From: Paguma larvata
Taxonomy: Eukaryota > Chordata > Mammalia > Carnivora > Viverridae
Direction of reading: 5' to 3'
NCBI GenBank assembly: GCA_030068075.1
Contig: CM057844.1
Location: forward strand, 4,960,001 to 5,024,000
DNA: 64,000 nt
The notes under the pieces were generated by a model that was not told where the DNA came from, made no database searches, and saw only the letters and a program-made list of their open reading frames with translations. The translations under genes and the position numbers were made by a program. Numbering within the stretch: position 1 is the stretch's first letter; every line of letters starts with the position of its first letter. This document shows positions 23,187 through 35,529 of the stretch, one piece after another.

Positions 23187-25155
23187 GTAAATATTTATTT
23201 ATTTTTTCTGTAAGGTCTAGTTTCTATCTAAAATGGATTTATAGGAATAAAATGTTTTAAACGTTTTAAAATTCCACTTAGGACGTAAATACATGACCTT
23301 TTATTAAATGGGATGTCTCTGTATCTTTTAATTATCTGTTCTGGTTACGTTTCAAGTCCATTTTTGATACTTATTTCTAAGTCCTTCATTGTGAAAAAGA
23401 ACTTGAGATGTTAATATTGAGTGAGATATTTGTGCACAGCAGAAAAAAGTAGATGTTTTTGTTCGAACCTTAGAGAAAATAGATTCTTAGTAATCACACA
23501 GTTAGTTGCATTATTGTTGTTGAACAGTGGTAATCTTATTGTGGCAACTGTTCCAACTCAGGAAGAGAGAATAGTGCACTTAGTTTTCAGGACTGAAAGA
23601 AGATGTTTAAGTTTTTGGGTTCTTTGGGAAATTGAGCTTTATGTGCTTGTGGATGTTGTCCTCCACATCTGTCAGAATTAGCAAGAACTTGACCAAGAAC
23701 CCCAGCTTTTTGGACTTGTTTCCTACACTTTAAAACCAAAAGAAAATCTTTAAAAAGTATGCTTATATCCAGTTATTTAATAAGAATAAAAAAAAAAAAA
23801 AACCCTTCCCTCGAGTGACTTTGAGGCTGTAACTTAAGTTTAAAATAAATTTATCTGAGTTTCCTGTCATTTTTCACATCGGTACTACCACGCTGTGCTA
23901 ATCAATCAGCATGTTGACTGCAGAAAGTCACAATATCCTCTGATCATAAACCAGAATCATTTACAGTCAACATATTTTACAGTGCTTAATAAAGACTTCA
24001 TACAGATGGCTTAGAATCCTGTTGGAGCTTTTACGAAAATACATTATGCCTTAACCCTAACTGTCTAATGCTTTTTGCTGCAGCATTTGCTGGTAATTAT
24101 CACCTTATGACATTCACCTCCTGTTCCACTTCGCCTGCTCTTCTTCATCCTCTCCCCTGAGGAGAGACTCCGTTCCTGGTAACAGGCGACTTTGGGGAAG
24201 GCTTGCGCACTGACTTCCATTCTCATCCCAACCCCTAGAAACTCCTTTCTTTGGTCATTGGATCAGAGGAGAAGTTTGCAACAAAATGCCATCATGCCTT
24301 AACTGCCCAGACTCCCTGCTACCCCTCACAGCCCTTGAACGGTAATGATAATGAAAGTGATCATTCAAAACACTGTGTAAAACTTTACTTTCACACTTTA
24401 ATGAGCAGCCAACTATTGTATATTGCATGCTCCTTGCTCCCCTACTTGGCCAAAACACAGCCATAGAAGAGATGGCATTTTAGTTTCTCAGCAGATGTTT
24501 TAGACCAACAATATGGAGGTGGCACTGGTATTGTTTTCAATAATCCTTGGTGCATTTATGCCAGTGATCTTCTGTTTATCAGTGTTCTGAGGCATCTGGA
24601 AACACAGGGTATTGCAGCAGTAAGAACTCTTACAGAATCATGGAAGGGTGTTTTAGAGTATGTTGCTTAAAAGTCATAAACCTGGCCTTTGTAGGATTGA
24701 TTAAATTAAAAACACTAGGAAATATGACCTTTAAAAAAGATAATGGGATAAGAGCTATTGAATTGGATCAATCCATTATGTTCACGTATTTTGCAATACG
24801 TATGTATTTCCTATTTTATTTTGTATTTTTATCTTTTTAGTTGACTATGAAAACAATGGTCTCTGAAGATTTTATTATATCATGCTGTTTTACAAAATTA
24901 ATCTATCTAGACTATTAGTGGTTTTACTCAGTTTTGTTATTTTTACAATGTGTTATAACTTGCCTTTCCATCTTTTAAAAAGGTCCAGAATGCTTTCATG
25001 GTAGATGTTCATGGTGCGGAGGCCACCTTTTAATGAAACCAGCAGCTAAGACAGTTTTTGCCACTTTTACCGTTAAGGCATTTGTTATGGAAGACCCATT
25101 TGAAAGTGATTTTTTTTTTTCCTAATCCCAGTATGAGAAAAATTTAAGGTTATAG

Positions 25156-25350
25156 AGTTGCCTGGGTGGCTCAGTTGGTTAAGTGTCCAACTCTCGATTT
25201 TGGCTCATGTCATGATCTCGCAGTTCTTGGTATCGAGCCCCGTGTCAGGCTTTGTGCTGACAGCATGGAGCCTGCTTGGGATTCTCTCTCTCCCTCTCTC
25301 TGCCCCCCCCCCACTCTCTCAAAATAAATAAATAAACATTAAAGGGAAAA
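25156..25350 (+). mobile_element. SINEC-type SINE, forward
   Basis: Head: gcctgggtggctcagttggt then taagtgtccaactctcgatt; middle: catgatctcgcagttcttgg; tail: CT-rich tract, a C run and aaataaataaataaacatt. The central part is shorter than in the 52530 copy (gacagcatggagcctgcttg form). A target-site duplication is not clear. Confidence 0.9.
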
Positions 25351-28300
25351 ATTATTATATTATAACTTGCCCCAATGACTACACTTAATCTAGATTAAGA
25401 AAATGTTTGAGAAAATGTCAGTGTTGGTGGCAAGATAGAAATAATAAAATAAGCAACTGCAGAGTAGGGAAGTAACAATTTAACAGAGAAGGAACTAGTT
25501 TACAACTTAAAAGGAACTGATAGGGAGAGTCTTAAAGAATTATAAAGGAAAACTTTGTTCTTGCGTGTGAATGATGCTAAAATTTTAGATGTCTAAAATG
25601 AGTGATTAAAGCAAGTCAGTTTCCACACAAGATAATTATTATAACTATAATAATTATTATAAGCTTTATTATTTCTAAAATATCTAATAATTAGTTTTTG
25701 AAAAATATACATTTGATTTATAAAAGGAAAGCTCTTTCAAACACCTTATGACATTGAGAGATGAACTCATCTTTTAGGAAATTTGAAGTAAGTCAGTTTG
25801 ACATTTGCATGGAGGTCATTTTAAGTATCATCTTACCCATTCGTGAAGTGTACTGTAATCCCATTGCAGGTAGTCCCTGTGGATTCCCTGTGGGAATCAG
25901 ACCTGGGAATCCTGACAGCCAGAAGATGGGTGGAGTGGCGGAGGGTGGGGGGCAAGGAAGTAAAAAGTTTGTTTCACCCTCTGTAAATGTGTCATTACCA
26001 TTCGTACTTCTTTTCCGTCAGTGTGAAATAAAATCACGTAAAAATAATAAAACAGCAAGTCAACCTTTATATTTTAGTTTTAAGGATAAAGCTGATCTTA
26101 CTGATGGTGGTTTCATATATGTGAGGCATATTCTTTTCCTATGTTTATCTGTTTTCTCAAATGGTCTTTTAGATGCAGTCTGTAAAAAACTTGAGAACAT
26201 CATAAAGTTCATACTAAGAAATTATGGATTTAACAAGCACAAAATGTGATATAAAGGATTGGTTTCATGGAGATTTTTGCCTTTTTCCCCTCAAATATCA
26301 AATCTTTTGATGTTCAACTTGACTTTCATGTGTTTCTGTACTTTAGGATATTTAATTTACTAAGTGATTTGCTTTTGAATACAGTCAGTTCCCAGCAAAC
26401 CAATTTTTAAATTATTTATTATTTATAGAACAGTTTTAATCTTAGGCTAGATTTTTCCTCCTTCCCCTGTTGTCTTTTCATGTATGTGTCCTTTAGGAAG
26501 GAAAAATGGATTAGAGTGTCTGCCCAAATAAACAACCCACATGTGAGTGTGATACAAAGTGATACAATGTGAGTGTTGATTCTTCTAAGTCATCAGAATG
26601 ACTGAAGGTTGGCTCTATTTAGAGATTACAGTTAAATCCTCTGCTTTGTGCAGACTTCCTTTAAAGTTTAAAATGACTTTTTTAAATTTGAAAGAAAGCC
26701 CAGAAAAATAGCAATAATTAAAAAAGAAAAGAAAAGAAAGGAAGTGAAAGATCCTGATGTGCTTCTGACATAATTATTACTTTATCTCTCCTGGAAGCTA
26801 AGCGAAGCCAGTCTATCAGCAACTGTGTCCACCTCTCTGAGGCTTTGCCTGCTACTAAAAGCGTCCCGCTCCTCCTTCACACCGTGAGCGCTCTCTTACC
26901 TGGTCTCTCTTACTCCTCTTGCTCTCACAGGCTGTCAGGTACTGTAACCCTGTCTCATGTGTCCGTCAGTGTCCCCGGGCTTCTCCTGCTTGCCTCTGGG
27001 CCTTCCTGCCTTTGTTAATATCCCCACACTACGCATGCCTGCCTGGCCATTGCACTTTGCATTTATTTTCAGTGAATATTAATAGTCACTTTTATGTAGT
27101 TAAATGTTTAGTATCAATTAGATAGTCAAGAAAAATTTTTGGAACACCACTGGTCTTTGCTCTAGGATTTTTTGGCCTAGAGTTTCTACCAGTGATGGGT
27201 GCCTCCTAAACAATGCCTGCAGAACAAAGTTTTGAGCTTGTCAAGGTTAGAATGCTTACTGTGCCTCCCCAAAATGGATAAATGGGAAAAATCATGTAGG
27301 CAAGACCTCCTTGGAATTAATAAATCATAATCATGTATAAAGTAATAATGTTTATGGAGAGTCACACTGATTATTAAGATTTGAGTAAAAAAAAAAAAGA
27401 TGCTAAAAAGTGCTAATTTTCAAAACAAGGAAACATTGTTCTTGTGCTCCAGCCAGTTAAAATTGAGTTCACCCACGTGTGGTTTGTACACAGTGTATTT
27501 TCTGGATTATTAAGACATTATGGCATCAAAAATGGTGATTTTTTACATAGGTCTCAACAAAAGTGTCTCCTTTGCCCCGCAGTAAATAATTAGGCCTGTG
27601 TCCAGTTACTGTTCAAAGATTCTAAAATGAACTGACTTTTCATGCTAAGAGGGGTATGTTTTCATGTTCTTATTTTCAGAAAGATAGCATTATAAATCAA
27701 TATTTATATACTATCAGAGATAGCTATTTTCTATGGCACCAAATCCTGACATACTGTATGATGCACATAGTGTAGCAAAGCATAATAAAATCTTTATTCT
27801 CCGGATGAGCATGTAAGATATCATACTATTTAATTCACAGAATATGAGGGAAGAAATTTGTTTCATTGAGACTAAGGATTACATTTCGTAGAAAATACTT
27901 TTCTTTAGTAAATACCAAAGGTGAAAAACCATAAGAATGATAAGATGGTCCCCAGTCAGTTAAATTACTGATGAGCATTGATAATAACTTGATAATCTGG
28001 TTTTTGAAAAAGTGCTACTGCCTAGAGATGATTAATAATGTATATAAAATAGTTTTGTTTTGTTTTCTATTTGGTTGATATATGGCTCATATATACCCAA
28101 AAGGTGTTCTTTTCATGGTGAAAAGTTTTTGTTTTACACAGTCCATTTTTTTCCCCATATTGTTTCCTTTGATCAAGGTTTCTATTAGTTTGTCCAGAAT
28201 ATCTTCTCATAAGAAATCTATTTCTGTTCATAATCTCATTTTGGAAACCATTTTCTCATTCACTATTATATTTTAGCTTACTTAGATTCTTGATTCTCCT

Positions 28301-28354
28301 ATGTATGTACACAGTTCCAACAGAACTGTTGGAGAAGTTAAATATGATTTAGAA

Positions 28355-28541
28355 CAGTGGATCTCAACTGTGGATGATTTTCCCCCCAGGGAATGTTTGG
28401 TTGTCACAGCTGGGGCAGTGCCTAAACACTAGCCCCTACTGGGATGCTGCCGAGCACCCGACAGTGGCTGCACAGGACAGCCCCTACCATGAAGAGTCAT
28501 CGGATGCAAAAGTATCAATAGCGTCGAGGCTGAGAGACCTC
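28355..28541 (+). mobile_element. MER20 (non-autonomous hAT DNA transposon)
   Basis: The sequence runs cagtggatctcaactgtgga, ggttgtcacagctggggcag, gggatgctgccgagcacccg, gcacaggacagcccctacca and ends cgtcgaggctgagagacc, matching remembered MER20 order from one end to the other. It is eutherian-wide and inactive. MER20 copies have been reported as regulatory elements in endometrial genes; nothing here shows that role. Confidence 0.82.
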
Positions 28542-30055
28542 GATTTGGGGTAAAGCAAAGCAGGCTGTGCCAAGTCAGTATTTTCCTGCTTTTGCTGCCC
28601 TTATTCCTGACTTTATAGCGTGAAGGGTAAAGGGCTTAGTAGTACAGTAGCTTTGAGAACAGTCTGCTGTTCCCTGTGTTTTATCTGACAGCTGCAGTGG
28701 CGAGCTCCTCCTTAGTCTGATGCCATTTTCCTTTGCAATTGTCCTATCAAGAGACGAGGCTAGGAGCAGGCATATCAGTCCTGTTTTAGGTTGTGCATTC
28801 TCACTGGTTGGCACACTAGAGTATTAACTTTGTGTCCCAATTTAAATCCTAGTGTGTTGGCATATCTTGCTCGCCTGTTGCTAAGTTTAGATATAGGTCG
28901 ATGTATATCCACCTGTATGTAGTACGCAGACACTCTTAATGTTGGCTTTCTGGCCACAAGATCTTTATGATAAAAATGATTGCCAATTTTGTTTTCATTT
29001 GTTAACATTTGTTGTTTTTGTTTCTTGTCCATATGACTATTAAACGTTCCAGAATTGCTTTAATAATCCAAATGATAGAGAATTACTTACTTCAGCCACT
29101 ATTATATTTATTCTGGTCCCTTTGGGACTCTTTATTTGGTGGCAGCAGATTTTAGAGAAAGTAATAACCACCTGTATCCTGTATCCTGGCAGTTTCGGTG
29201 ATTTTCCTTCTTCTCCTTTGTGGGAACAGTGCTTTCCAGGTGTTTTGTAATTTTAACTGCTTTTATGTTGGGACATTTATCAGTCTGTAGTGCTTATAGG
29301 CCATGCCAGTGATAAATTTTATTTTTCTTTTAGGGCCATTGTAATAGTAGTAATTAGAGGATCAGTGATCTTCCCTCATTCTAAAAGAGACTTAATGGTA
29401 CCGACCTGAAAGCTTCGTTTAGCTGCTTCTGCCTCTGGTCGTCAGGCTTGCAGGTAGTACCTGATTGTCAGAAGTGCTTGTTGTCAGGCTGGTTCACCTG
29501 CGGACCTCATAAGAAACCTCAAGATGTTGAGTTGATTCTATCTCTTGTGCTTCTTAATAGGCTTGAGTTGGTCCCATGCACAATGCTTTTAGAAGGAAAT
29601 TACACTATTCATTTTGCCTTTGCAACCCTGTATGAGGGATAAATGGAACCCAGAATTTTGGTAATTGAAGAATGAGTCTCACTTCATTTAATAAGATTGA
29701 TTAAGAAAGCCGTAGATTAAAGACTGAGTGAAATTGCTTTGAAAAGTAGTCAGACGTCTGGAATAAATAGAAGTTTCTAAAGACTTTGCACATTTAATTT
29801 AATTTAATCATGTGGATTTTTCTCTCAGTGGGAGAAAAATGAAGTAATTCTAATTTGATCATTTTCCTGGTGTTTTGAGTGGAGTCTTAGAAAGCACTGA
29901 TTTTGTAATGGTATTGTGTAGCTTATATTATCAAGAAGCTAGAAGGTTACAACTTTTAAAATTTAAGTTACTAGGGTAGCAATGCTTGAGAGAAAGTGAA
30001 TGATTTGGTGAATCTGAGATAGAATTTAGTACTTTGAAGTGATTTGAACAAATTG

Positions 30056-30152
30056 TGTGATACTCAAAACAGAGACTGCTTTAGACCTACCAGAATTTAT
30101 AAAGTAATTTTTATATAACTTAGGTTGTTCATTTTCTGTTTTGAGTATCACA
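30056..30152. repeat. Perfect 18-bp inverted repeat with 61-nt loop
   Basis: tgtgatactcaaaacaga at 30056-30073 is exactly complementary to tctgttttgagtatcaca at 30135-30152. Pairing stops abruptly outside both arms. It could be a hairpin in the pre-mRNA or the ends of a small miniature inverted-repeat transposon. I recognise no family. Confidence 0.8.
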
Positions 30153-32458
30153 TAATCCTGTATCTTGATATTTGCATATGAGTGTTAAATGGTCTTAATT
30201 TGTTACAAAACAGCAACTGCTAGAGCGGACACCGTGGAATGGTAGCAGCTTTGACATTTGTCGCTCTTTCTTAACAAATAAAAAGCCAGCAGAGGGAGCT
30301 CAAGAACTATTTAAGAAAAGAAGAAAAAGTATCAAGAAAATGTGTTTGGTATTCATTTGTTCATTTATGCAAGGTACATGTTGACTGTATACTTAGTATG
30401 ATGTGTTAGAAAAGGCCAAGAACTATACATTTATAATTCAGGAAATTGGGTTTTAATTGTGAGATAAGGAGAATTTAAAATTCTTTTTCCACCCTAGATC
30501 ACTTAACAGTCAACTATAGGAGTAGCTCAGGGAACCAACAGTACACAGTCCTAACAGCACATTTGGCATTATGATTCTCCCCTTCCTTTCCACCCTCATC
30601 ATGGATGTTCCCATCTTCACCACTTCCAGTGATTTCCACGGGCTTGGACATTCTCCATCTGAGAAGTCCCTACCAACAGTTTTACAAAAACAAAGCCTTA
30701 AAGCTGCATTAGGCCAGTCTGTTGGGAAGGCACACCAGCTGGTGATGGCAGGCCCTTCGTCCGTCTGTTGTGTTGAGGACCAGTGGGGACACTCAAATTT
30801 GGAAACCATGGTGCTGTGGCTGTACTGTATCCCACCAGATGGCGATGTTCTTTATCTTTAAAAATGCTGCCAGTGTTGGCCTGGCTCTTATTTGTTTCTG
30901 CTCCTAGTCCAGAAACCAACATCTACCAGTTTTTGGCATCAAGTTTAAATAAAACCCGCTCTTCCCACTGTCCATAAAAACTGGCACTTGCCAATCATTT
31001 TTAGAGAATTAGGAAGCTCTTGGGCTCCCTCTACTGATATTAGATTAACAAGTAGGTTCATTAACAAAAATAAACACTTCCCAGAAGGTTTCAGTGTCTT
31101 GCATAATTAGAATAAACAATGAAGGAAGGCAGCAGGGAGGGGCTGGTCTCATGGTATCATCTGGCTTCTGTTGCCTAATGCTGAATAGCCTAGAGGCAGA
31201 CCTGTGGAAAGGGTGTAGGCTATGCTTGCAGATATCTGGGGAGATCACAAGTATGTACACATGTCTTGTGTCTCTCTGTGGGAAAAATGAACAGTTCTTG
31301 GCTCTTCAAGAGAAGAGAAGGGCAAAGACAACCTGGAAAAGACGCGGCTTTAATGGGTCTGTGTGCTTTTGCTACCTTAACCGTCCTTTGTGCCCTAAGT
31401 TCAGCTTCCCGTCAGTGTCTAAATTTAGACTATGGCTCAGTATTCTGAATTATAAATGAAGGATTATACAAATTTCATAGTTTTAAAGTCTCATAACGTG
31501 TATCAGTGTACTTTAAAATGGAATTTTTGTTTGGATAGTAAAAATAAAGCAGCAACCTTCTCTTGGAGTCCTTTTGTGTTACATGTAGAGTAATACATAC
31601 ATACAACTTGTTGGTTAGGGAGATCCAGCACTTTGGCTTGTCTTCAGAGTAAAGGGTTATACTGAGGTTGGCACAGGGGCAGTGAGCTTCATTTCAGGTG
31701 AGGAAGTGGGTGACACTGTCAGGTAAGATAATGCAGGCTGAATTTTTATCTGTTTCTTCTAAGAAGGAATGAAACTTTAGCTAATTAAAATTTTTAGAAA
31801 ATATGTTATAGCTATATAGATGTAAAGTTTCATGACTCTCTGAGTGAGCGTGGAGTCTGCTGAGGGATCACATGGCAAGTCTTGTAGGAGGGGTGTCCAG
31901 GCAGCATGGGAGGGAAGGAGGGAGGCAGGAATAGGTCTGAGGGTAGTATGGAGGAGTGGGCTACAGAAAGGAGAGAGCAGCAGGTACAGGTGGGCTAGGA
32001 TTGCTGGAGACTAGAGTGAGTAAGAGCTCCTATGAGGGATCAAGTCTGTGGGGTGAGGTCAGAGGGAGCCCTACGTTCACTGTGAAGAGCATGGGCTTGA
32101 CTGTACAGTGATGGGGGGGCCTCGGCAGGAGAGAAGTGGTGCAGGCAGATCTTGATTTTAGAGGGACTTCTCTGGAGCCACAGAGAGAAGAGGGAACTCA
32201 TTCTCTAGGAGAATATAGTTTGCAATAATGCTAGATGAGATTATCCAGTGGTCAGTACTCACCTGCGGTTTTATATTTTATAACCATTATGTTATTCTCT
32301 AAAAATACCAGTAGATCATTTTTGTACTTTAGTGATTAATTCAGCATTGCATATGGTGGTATAAGCTATTAAATAATTGTAGTATTTTATTTTGGACAGT
32401 CATGCATTTATCTGTTGAAAGGAATGATAGCATTGAAATTCCCATTTCCTTTTTATCT

Positions 32459-32464
<6 letters not shown>

Positions 32465-32547
<83 letters not shown>
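32465..32547 (+). repeat. Compound (GA)n-(GT)n microsatellite
   Basis: About 53 nt of GA repeats with one interruption (gagaaagaga near 32504) passing directly into about 31 nt of GT repeats. It ends 395 nt before exon G. In the sense transcript the second half is a UG repeat. Confidence 0.95.
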
Positions 32548-32549
<2 letters not shown>

Positions 32550-32942
32550 ACTTTCTACTCTCCTCAAATGTAAATTACCTATTCTGTGCATCTCCTGGTT
32601 CTGTCATTCCCTGGCATGCCAGTCCCTGAAATTACAAGTGACTTTAACAGTTCTCAACCATTTCTGTAGCTTTTTCTCTTGTTTTTTTTTTTTTTCTTCA
32701 TTTTGAAAACTGAAGTGCTTTGCAGAACTTAATACATATTCTTGGGGTGGAATATTACTTGTTAACAAATGTAGAAAGAAAACTACTTTCAAATATAAAT
32801 TCAGGTTATCTTATCATATAATTTTTGTGAGGGGAAAAAAAGTATCCCAGACTACATTTTAGAATCAGCTGGTTCAAGTGGTGAAATTATTCTTAAAAAA
32901 TCTTTGAATACATCTCTGCATGTTTTGTGTTAATGCCCACAG

Positions 32943-33074
32943 AAGTGGAAGAATGTCAGCAGTCAGAAAATGCACCTGCCATCGAATCTGACTGCTTGGG
33001 GGCGGAGCAGCACATCATTCGAAGCAGTAGCACACCTGATGTCACTGAGCCGCTGCGCCCAGATTCCTCTCAGG
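32943..33074 (+). CDS. RALGAPA1: RALGAPA1 internal exon G, Ser-rich linker (phase 1-1)
   Basis: The acceptor is gcccacag and the donor AGG|gtatgg. The 132-nt exon is symmetric in phase 1. It encodes [16 protein letters not shown], then a linker through [20 protein letters not shown] and PDSSQ, with the last base starting a Gly codon. RSSSTP at 33020-33037 fits the 14-3-3 mode-1 pattern (R-S-x-S-x-P) exactly. PDVTEPLR (33035-33058) repeats the motif in exon F with 19 of 24 bases identical and only Met/Leu changed at protein level. RalGAP alpha subunits are known phosphoproteins controlled through Akt and 14-3-3; that this site takes part is inference. A GA/GT microsatellite lies about 395 nt upstream and a reverse SINE 219 nt downstream. 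Confidence 0.95.
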
Positions 33075-33292
33075 GTATGGAGTAGCTGCAGTGGTTAACA
33101 CAGGACTGTGGATCCTGGCTGGGAAGGAGCTGCACGCCGTATTGCTTTCTGCATTTATTCTAACCCCACTCAATTTATTTCAATGGAACTTGCTTTTTAA
33201 GTTGATAGCAAGGATGTGATTTCTGGCAATGAAATATTTTCACTGTTTAATACACTTCTCTGAAATTATGTATATTTAGGTACACCTCTTTT

Positions 33293-33497
33293 TTTAATGT
33301 TTATTTTTTTTTGAGAGAGAGAGAGAGAACACAAGTGGGGTGGGGTAGGTAGAAAGAGAGAGGGAGACAGAATCTGAAGTAGGCTTCAGGCTCTGAGTTG
33401 CTAATGCAGAGCCCGATGTGGAGCTCAAACGCACAAACTGAGATGGTGACCTGAGCTGAAGTCGGATGCTTAACCAACTGAGCCACCCAGGCATCCC
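33293..33497 (-). mobile_element. SINEC-type SINE, reverse, with target-site duplication
   Basis: The tail side reads aatgtttatttttttttgag with a GA tract; the head side reads ccaactgagccacccaggca. Flanks are 33277-33292 (taggtacacctctttt) and 33498-33513 (taggtgcacctctttt), 15 of 16 identical. It lies only 219 nt downstream of exon G in antisense orientation. Confidence 0.93.
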
Positions 33498-33529
33498 TAG
33501 GTGCACCTCTTTTAAGAGAAGCCTTTTTG

Positions 33530-33830
33530 AGGACTAGAGAGAAGTCCAGTGGGGATTGGAGTAGGTGGGAAGCAGAGAATGCCACACCACAGGGTCAGGG
33601 AGAGCAACAGAGTTAGGCAGGAGGCAGAGTAGGGGCATGCAGGAAAGGGCCTTGTGAGGAGAGCCATAAAAGTTGACAGTGAGAATGGAGGACTGGATGC
33701 ACTTGTGAAAAAGTTTATTAGCAGCTGTGGACTCTGCTGAGGCTGAAAATAAGCACTGCTGATGGCATCTACACAGTGTCTCCGACACCTTCCAGCAAAG
33801 CAAAGAGACAGGTGGTCAGACCTGTAAACA
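33530..33830 (-). repeat. Possible solo LTR-like repeat, reverse
   Basis: Read on the minus strand it has a polyadenylation-like box (gctaataaactttttcaca) about 120 nt in, then a pyrimidine-rich 3' part (tctgcttcccacctactcc). This is how the R-U5 end of an LTR looks, but terminal TG/CA and flanking duplications are not evident and I do not recognise the family. It may be another old repeat. Confidence 0.3.
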
Positions 33831-34775
33831 ATGAATGATGTGTTTTACAGGAAAAGCACATGTTTCAGTTGTGTCTGGTGGCAGGGAACATGCTTATTAT
33901 TTAGTTCAGTTTCATCAGTTAAGTAAGAAATAAACTAACTTGTTTTTCAACAGGTTATCTCCTAGCCTCATGGAAAGAATAGGGAAGTATTCTCTGTTAG
34001 AAATTTTCTTGAAATAAGAAGATACACTAAGAAATAATTTGAGAAATGTGTTATCTGAAAGATTTTCTATTCTCTGAAAGGTTTGGTATAAGACTGTTGT
34101 TAATTTTTTTTTCCTCCTTAAATATTTGGTAGAATCCACTAGTTGCCAGGAGTTCTCCTCTAGGAAGATTTCAAAAAACCATTCACATTTTTTAATCCTT
34201 TTAAGACTATTAGGATTTTCCTTTTCCTGTTTTGATTCAGATAAGTTATGATTTTCCAGGAATTTGTTGAATTCATGTACTTTTTTTCAAATTTATTGGC
34301 CCCAGATTATTCATAAAATCCTCTTATCATTTTAGTGTTTATAGGCTATGTGGTGATGTTCCCTTTGATTCACCGATACTGATAAATCTGTGCTTTCTCT
34401 CATCAGTCTTTATTCTTGAGCAATACCGAACCACCCTACTGCTCTAGTTTCCTGTCAGCTCACCTGGCAAACTCAGGCAGCTTTCCTCTGAAATCCCTTT
34501 CTCAAGGCCCCAGAAGACATCTTGTTGCTTTCCCTGTGCTAACATTATGTTTTCTACACCGAATAGCATTCAATGCACTCTCTTAAAAGCTATCTGTGGG
34601 CCAAAGATTGTACAGAGGAGACTTGACCCATAGACTCTCAGTTTGCCAGATCTGTAACTCCTATTTTTATATATCTTAGGATATCCGAATTTGATTAATT
34701 ACTTACATATAAATTTTTTTTCCAATTTTGTCATCTGAAATATTTATTTTGTTAATTTTCCCCCCAAATCTCTAG

Positions 34776-34873
34776 GTCAAAAGGTAGAAAATGTACAGAC
34801 TTTGAGTTCTTCAGAGTCCAAGCCTATTCAAGAAAATAGAGGAAATGTGAAGAAAGAACATGAAGGAATAACA
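34776..34873 (+). CDS. RALGAPA1: RALGAPA1 internal exon H, linker (phase 1-0)
   Basis: The acceptor is aatctctag after a C/T-rich tract and the donor ACA|gtaaga. The 98-nt exon encodes [20 protein letters not shown] followed by [12 protein letters not shown]. It is charged, Ser-rich and lacks hydrophobic clusters, so it continues the probable disordered linker. Phase 1 in and phase 0 out means skipping it alone would shift the frame; with exon I (91 nt, phase 0-1) the pair is frame-neutral (189 nt, 63 codons). It matches remembered RALGAPA1 sequence, with substitutions such as V/T and S/P that are ordinary between mammals. The preceding intron is 1,701 nt and holds a SINE with an LTR-like block behind it. 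Confidence 0.93.
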
Positions 34874-35529
34874 GTAAGATATTTTCAAACTATATCAGTT
34901 TGTAATTAAAAAATAAACATATAAATTATTGGCACAATAAATAAATTTATTAGTGGCAGTGATATTTTCTTTTAAAACATTTCTCCATTTAGATGGGTTA
35001 TTGCCCCAGACTACCCTGAGAGCTCTTAAAGTCTTTCTTACTTTCTGTGTAAGATTACAGCCACACTGTAATAGAAAAAAAATAGCGTGAAAATGGAATT
35101 TACCTTCTGGTCTGTACGTGGCACTCTATATGTTTAAGCGGGTATCCTTTTCTGTCAGATGTATATGCAGATTCCCTGTTCCTGAAACTGCTTCAGGTAG
35201 CATGGTCCACCTGACATGAGTTGCTAGATAAGTGATTTTTTGCAAAGATCAGTTAATGATTAGTTTTTTAGAAAAATTTAAAATCGCATTTATTATCTCT
35301 TTAGACTGAATATAAAGTATAAAGAAGAAAAATAAAAAGTAGCCCATATTTCGTGCATGCAGGTAACTTCTGCTTAGTTATTTAAAAATATGTAGTATGT
35401 ATTTATAGAAAACTCAAACATAACAGAAAGGTGCAAAATATACAGAGAAAATCTCTCTCTAGTCCTCCCTGCCCAGAAGATAACCAGTGTTAAGATTTTC
35501 TGTCTTTATTTTTTTAAAGGGCATGTATC

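Larger units (their letters stand above)
23187..32942. other. Intron F-G (9,756 nt)
   Basis: Contains a forward SINE (25156-25350), a MER20 (28355-28541), an 18-bp perfect inverted repeat (30056-30152) and a long GA/GT microsatellite (32465-32547). The rest, including 23.2-25.1, 25.4-28.3, 28.6-30.0 and 30.2-32.4 kb, appears unique; at 31.85-32.2 kb it is G-rich and may hold an unrecognised old repeat. The 162-codon frame at 25761-26249 looks like chance. Confidence 0.6.
33075..34775. other. Intron G-H (1,701 nt)
   Basis: Contains a reverse SINE (33293-33497), an LTR-like block (about 33530-33830) and AT-rich unique sequence from 33840 to the exon H acceptor. Confidence 0.65.

Noticed and set aside
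25761..26249. 162-codon open frame, + strand, within an intron
   Set aside because: Longest uninterrupted frame outside the exons, but no recognisable domain, mixed low-complexity composition and no splice or promoter context. Likely chance in AT-rich DNA.
30540..30990. Possible processed pseudogene (fairly GC-balanced, several overlapping frames)
   Set aside because: No A tail, no flanking duplication and no recognisable protein; left as unique intron.
32465..32547. CRISPR-like regular repetition
   Set aside because: Dinucleotide microsatellite without spacers; the genome is mammalian and has no CRISPR arrays.
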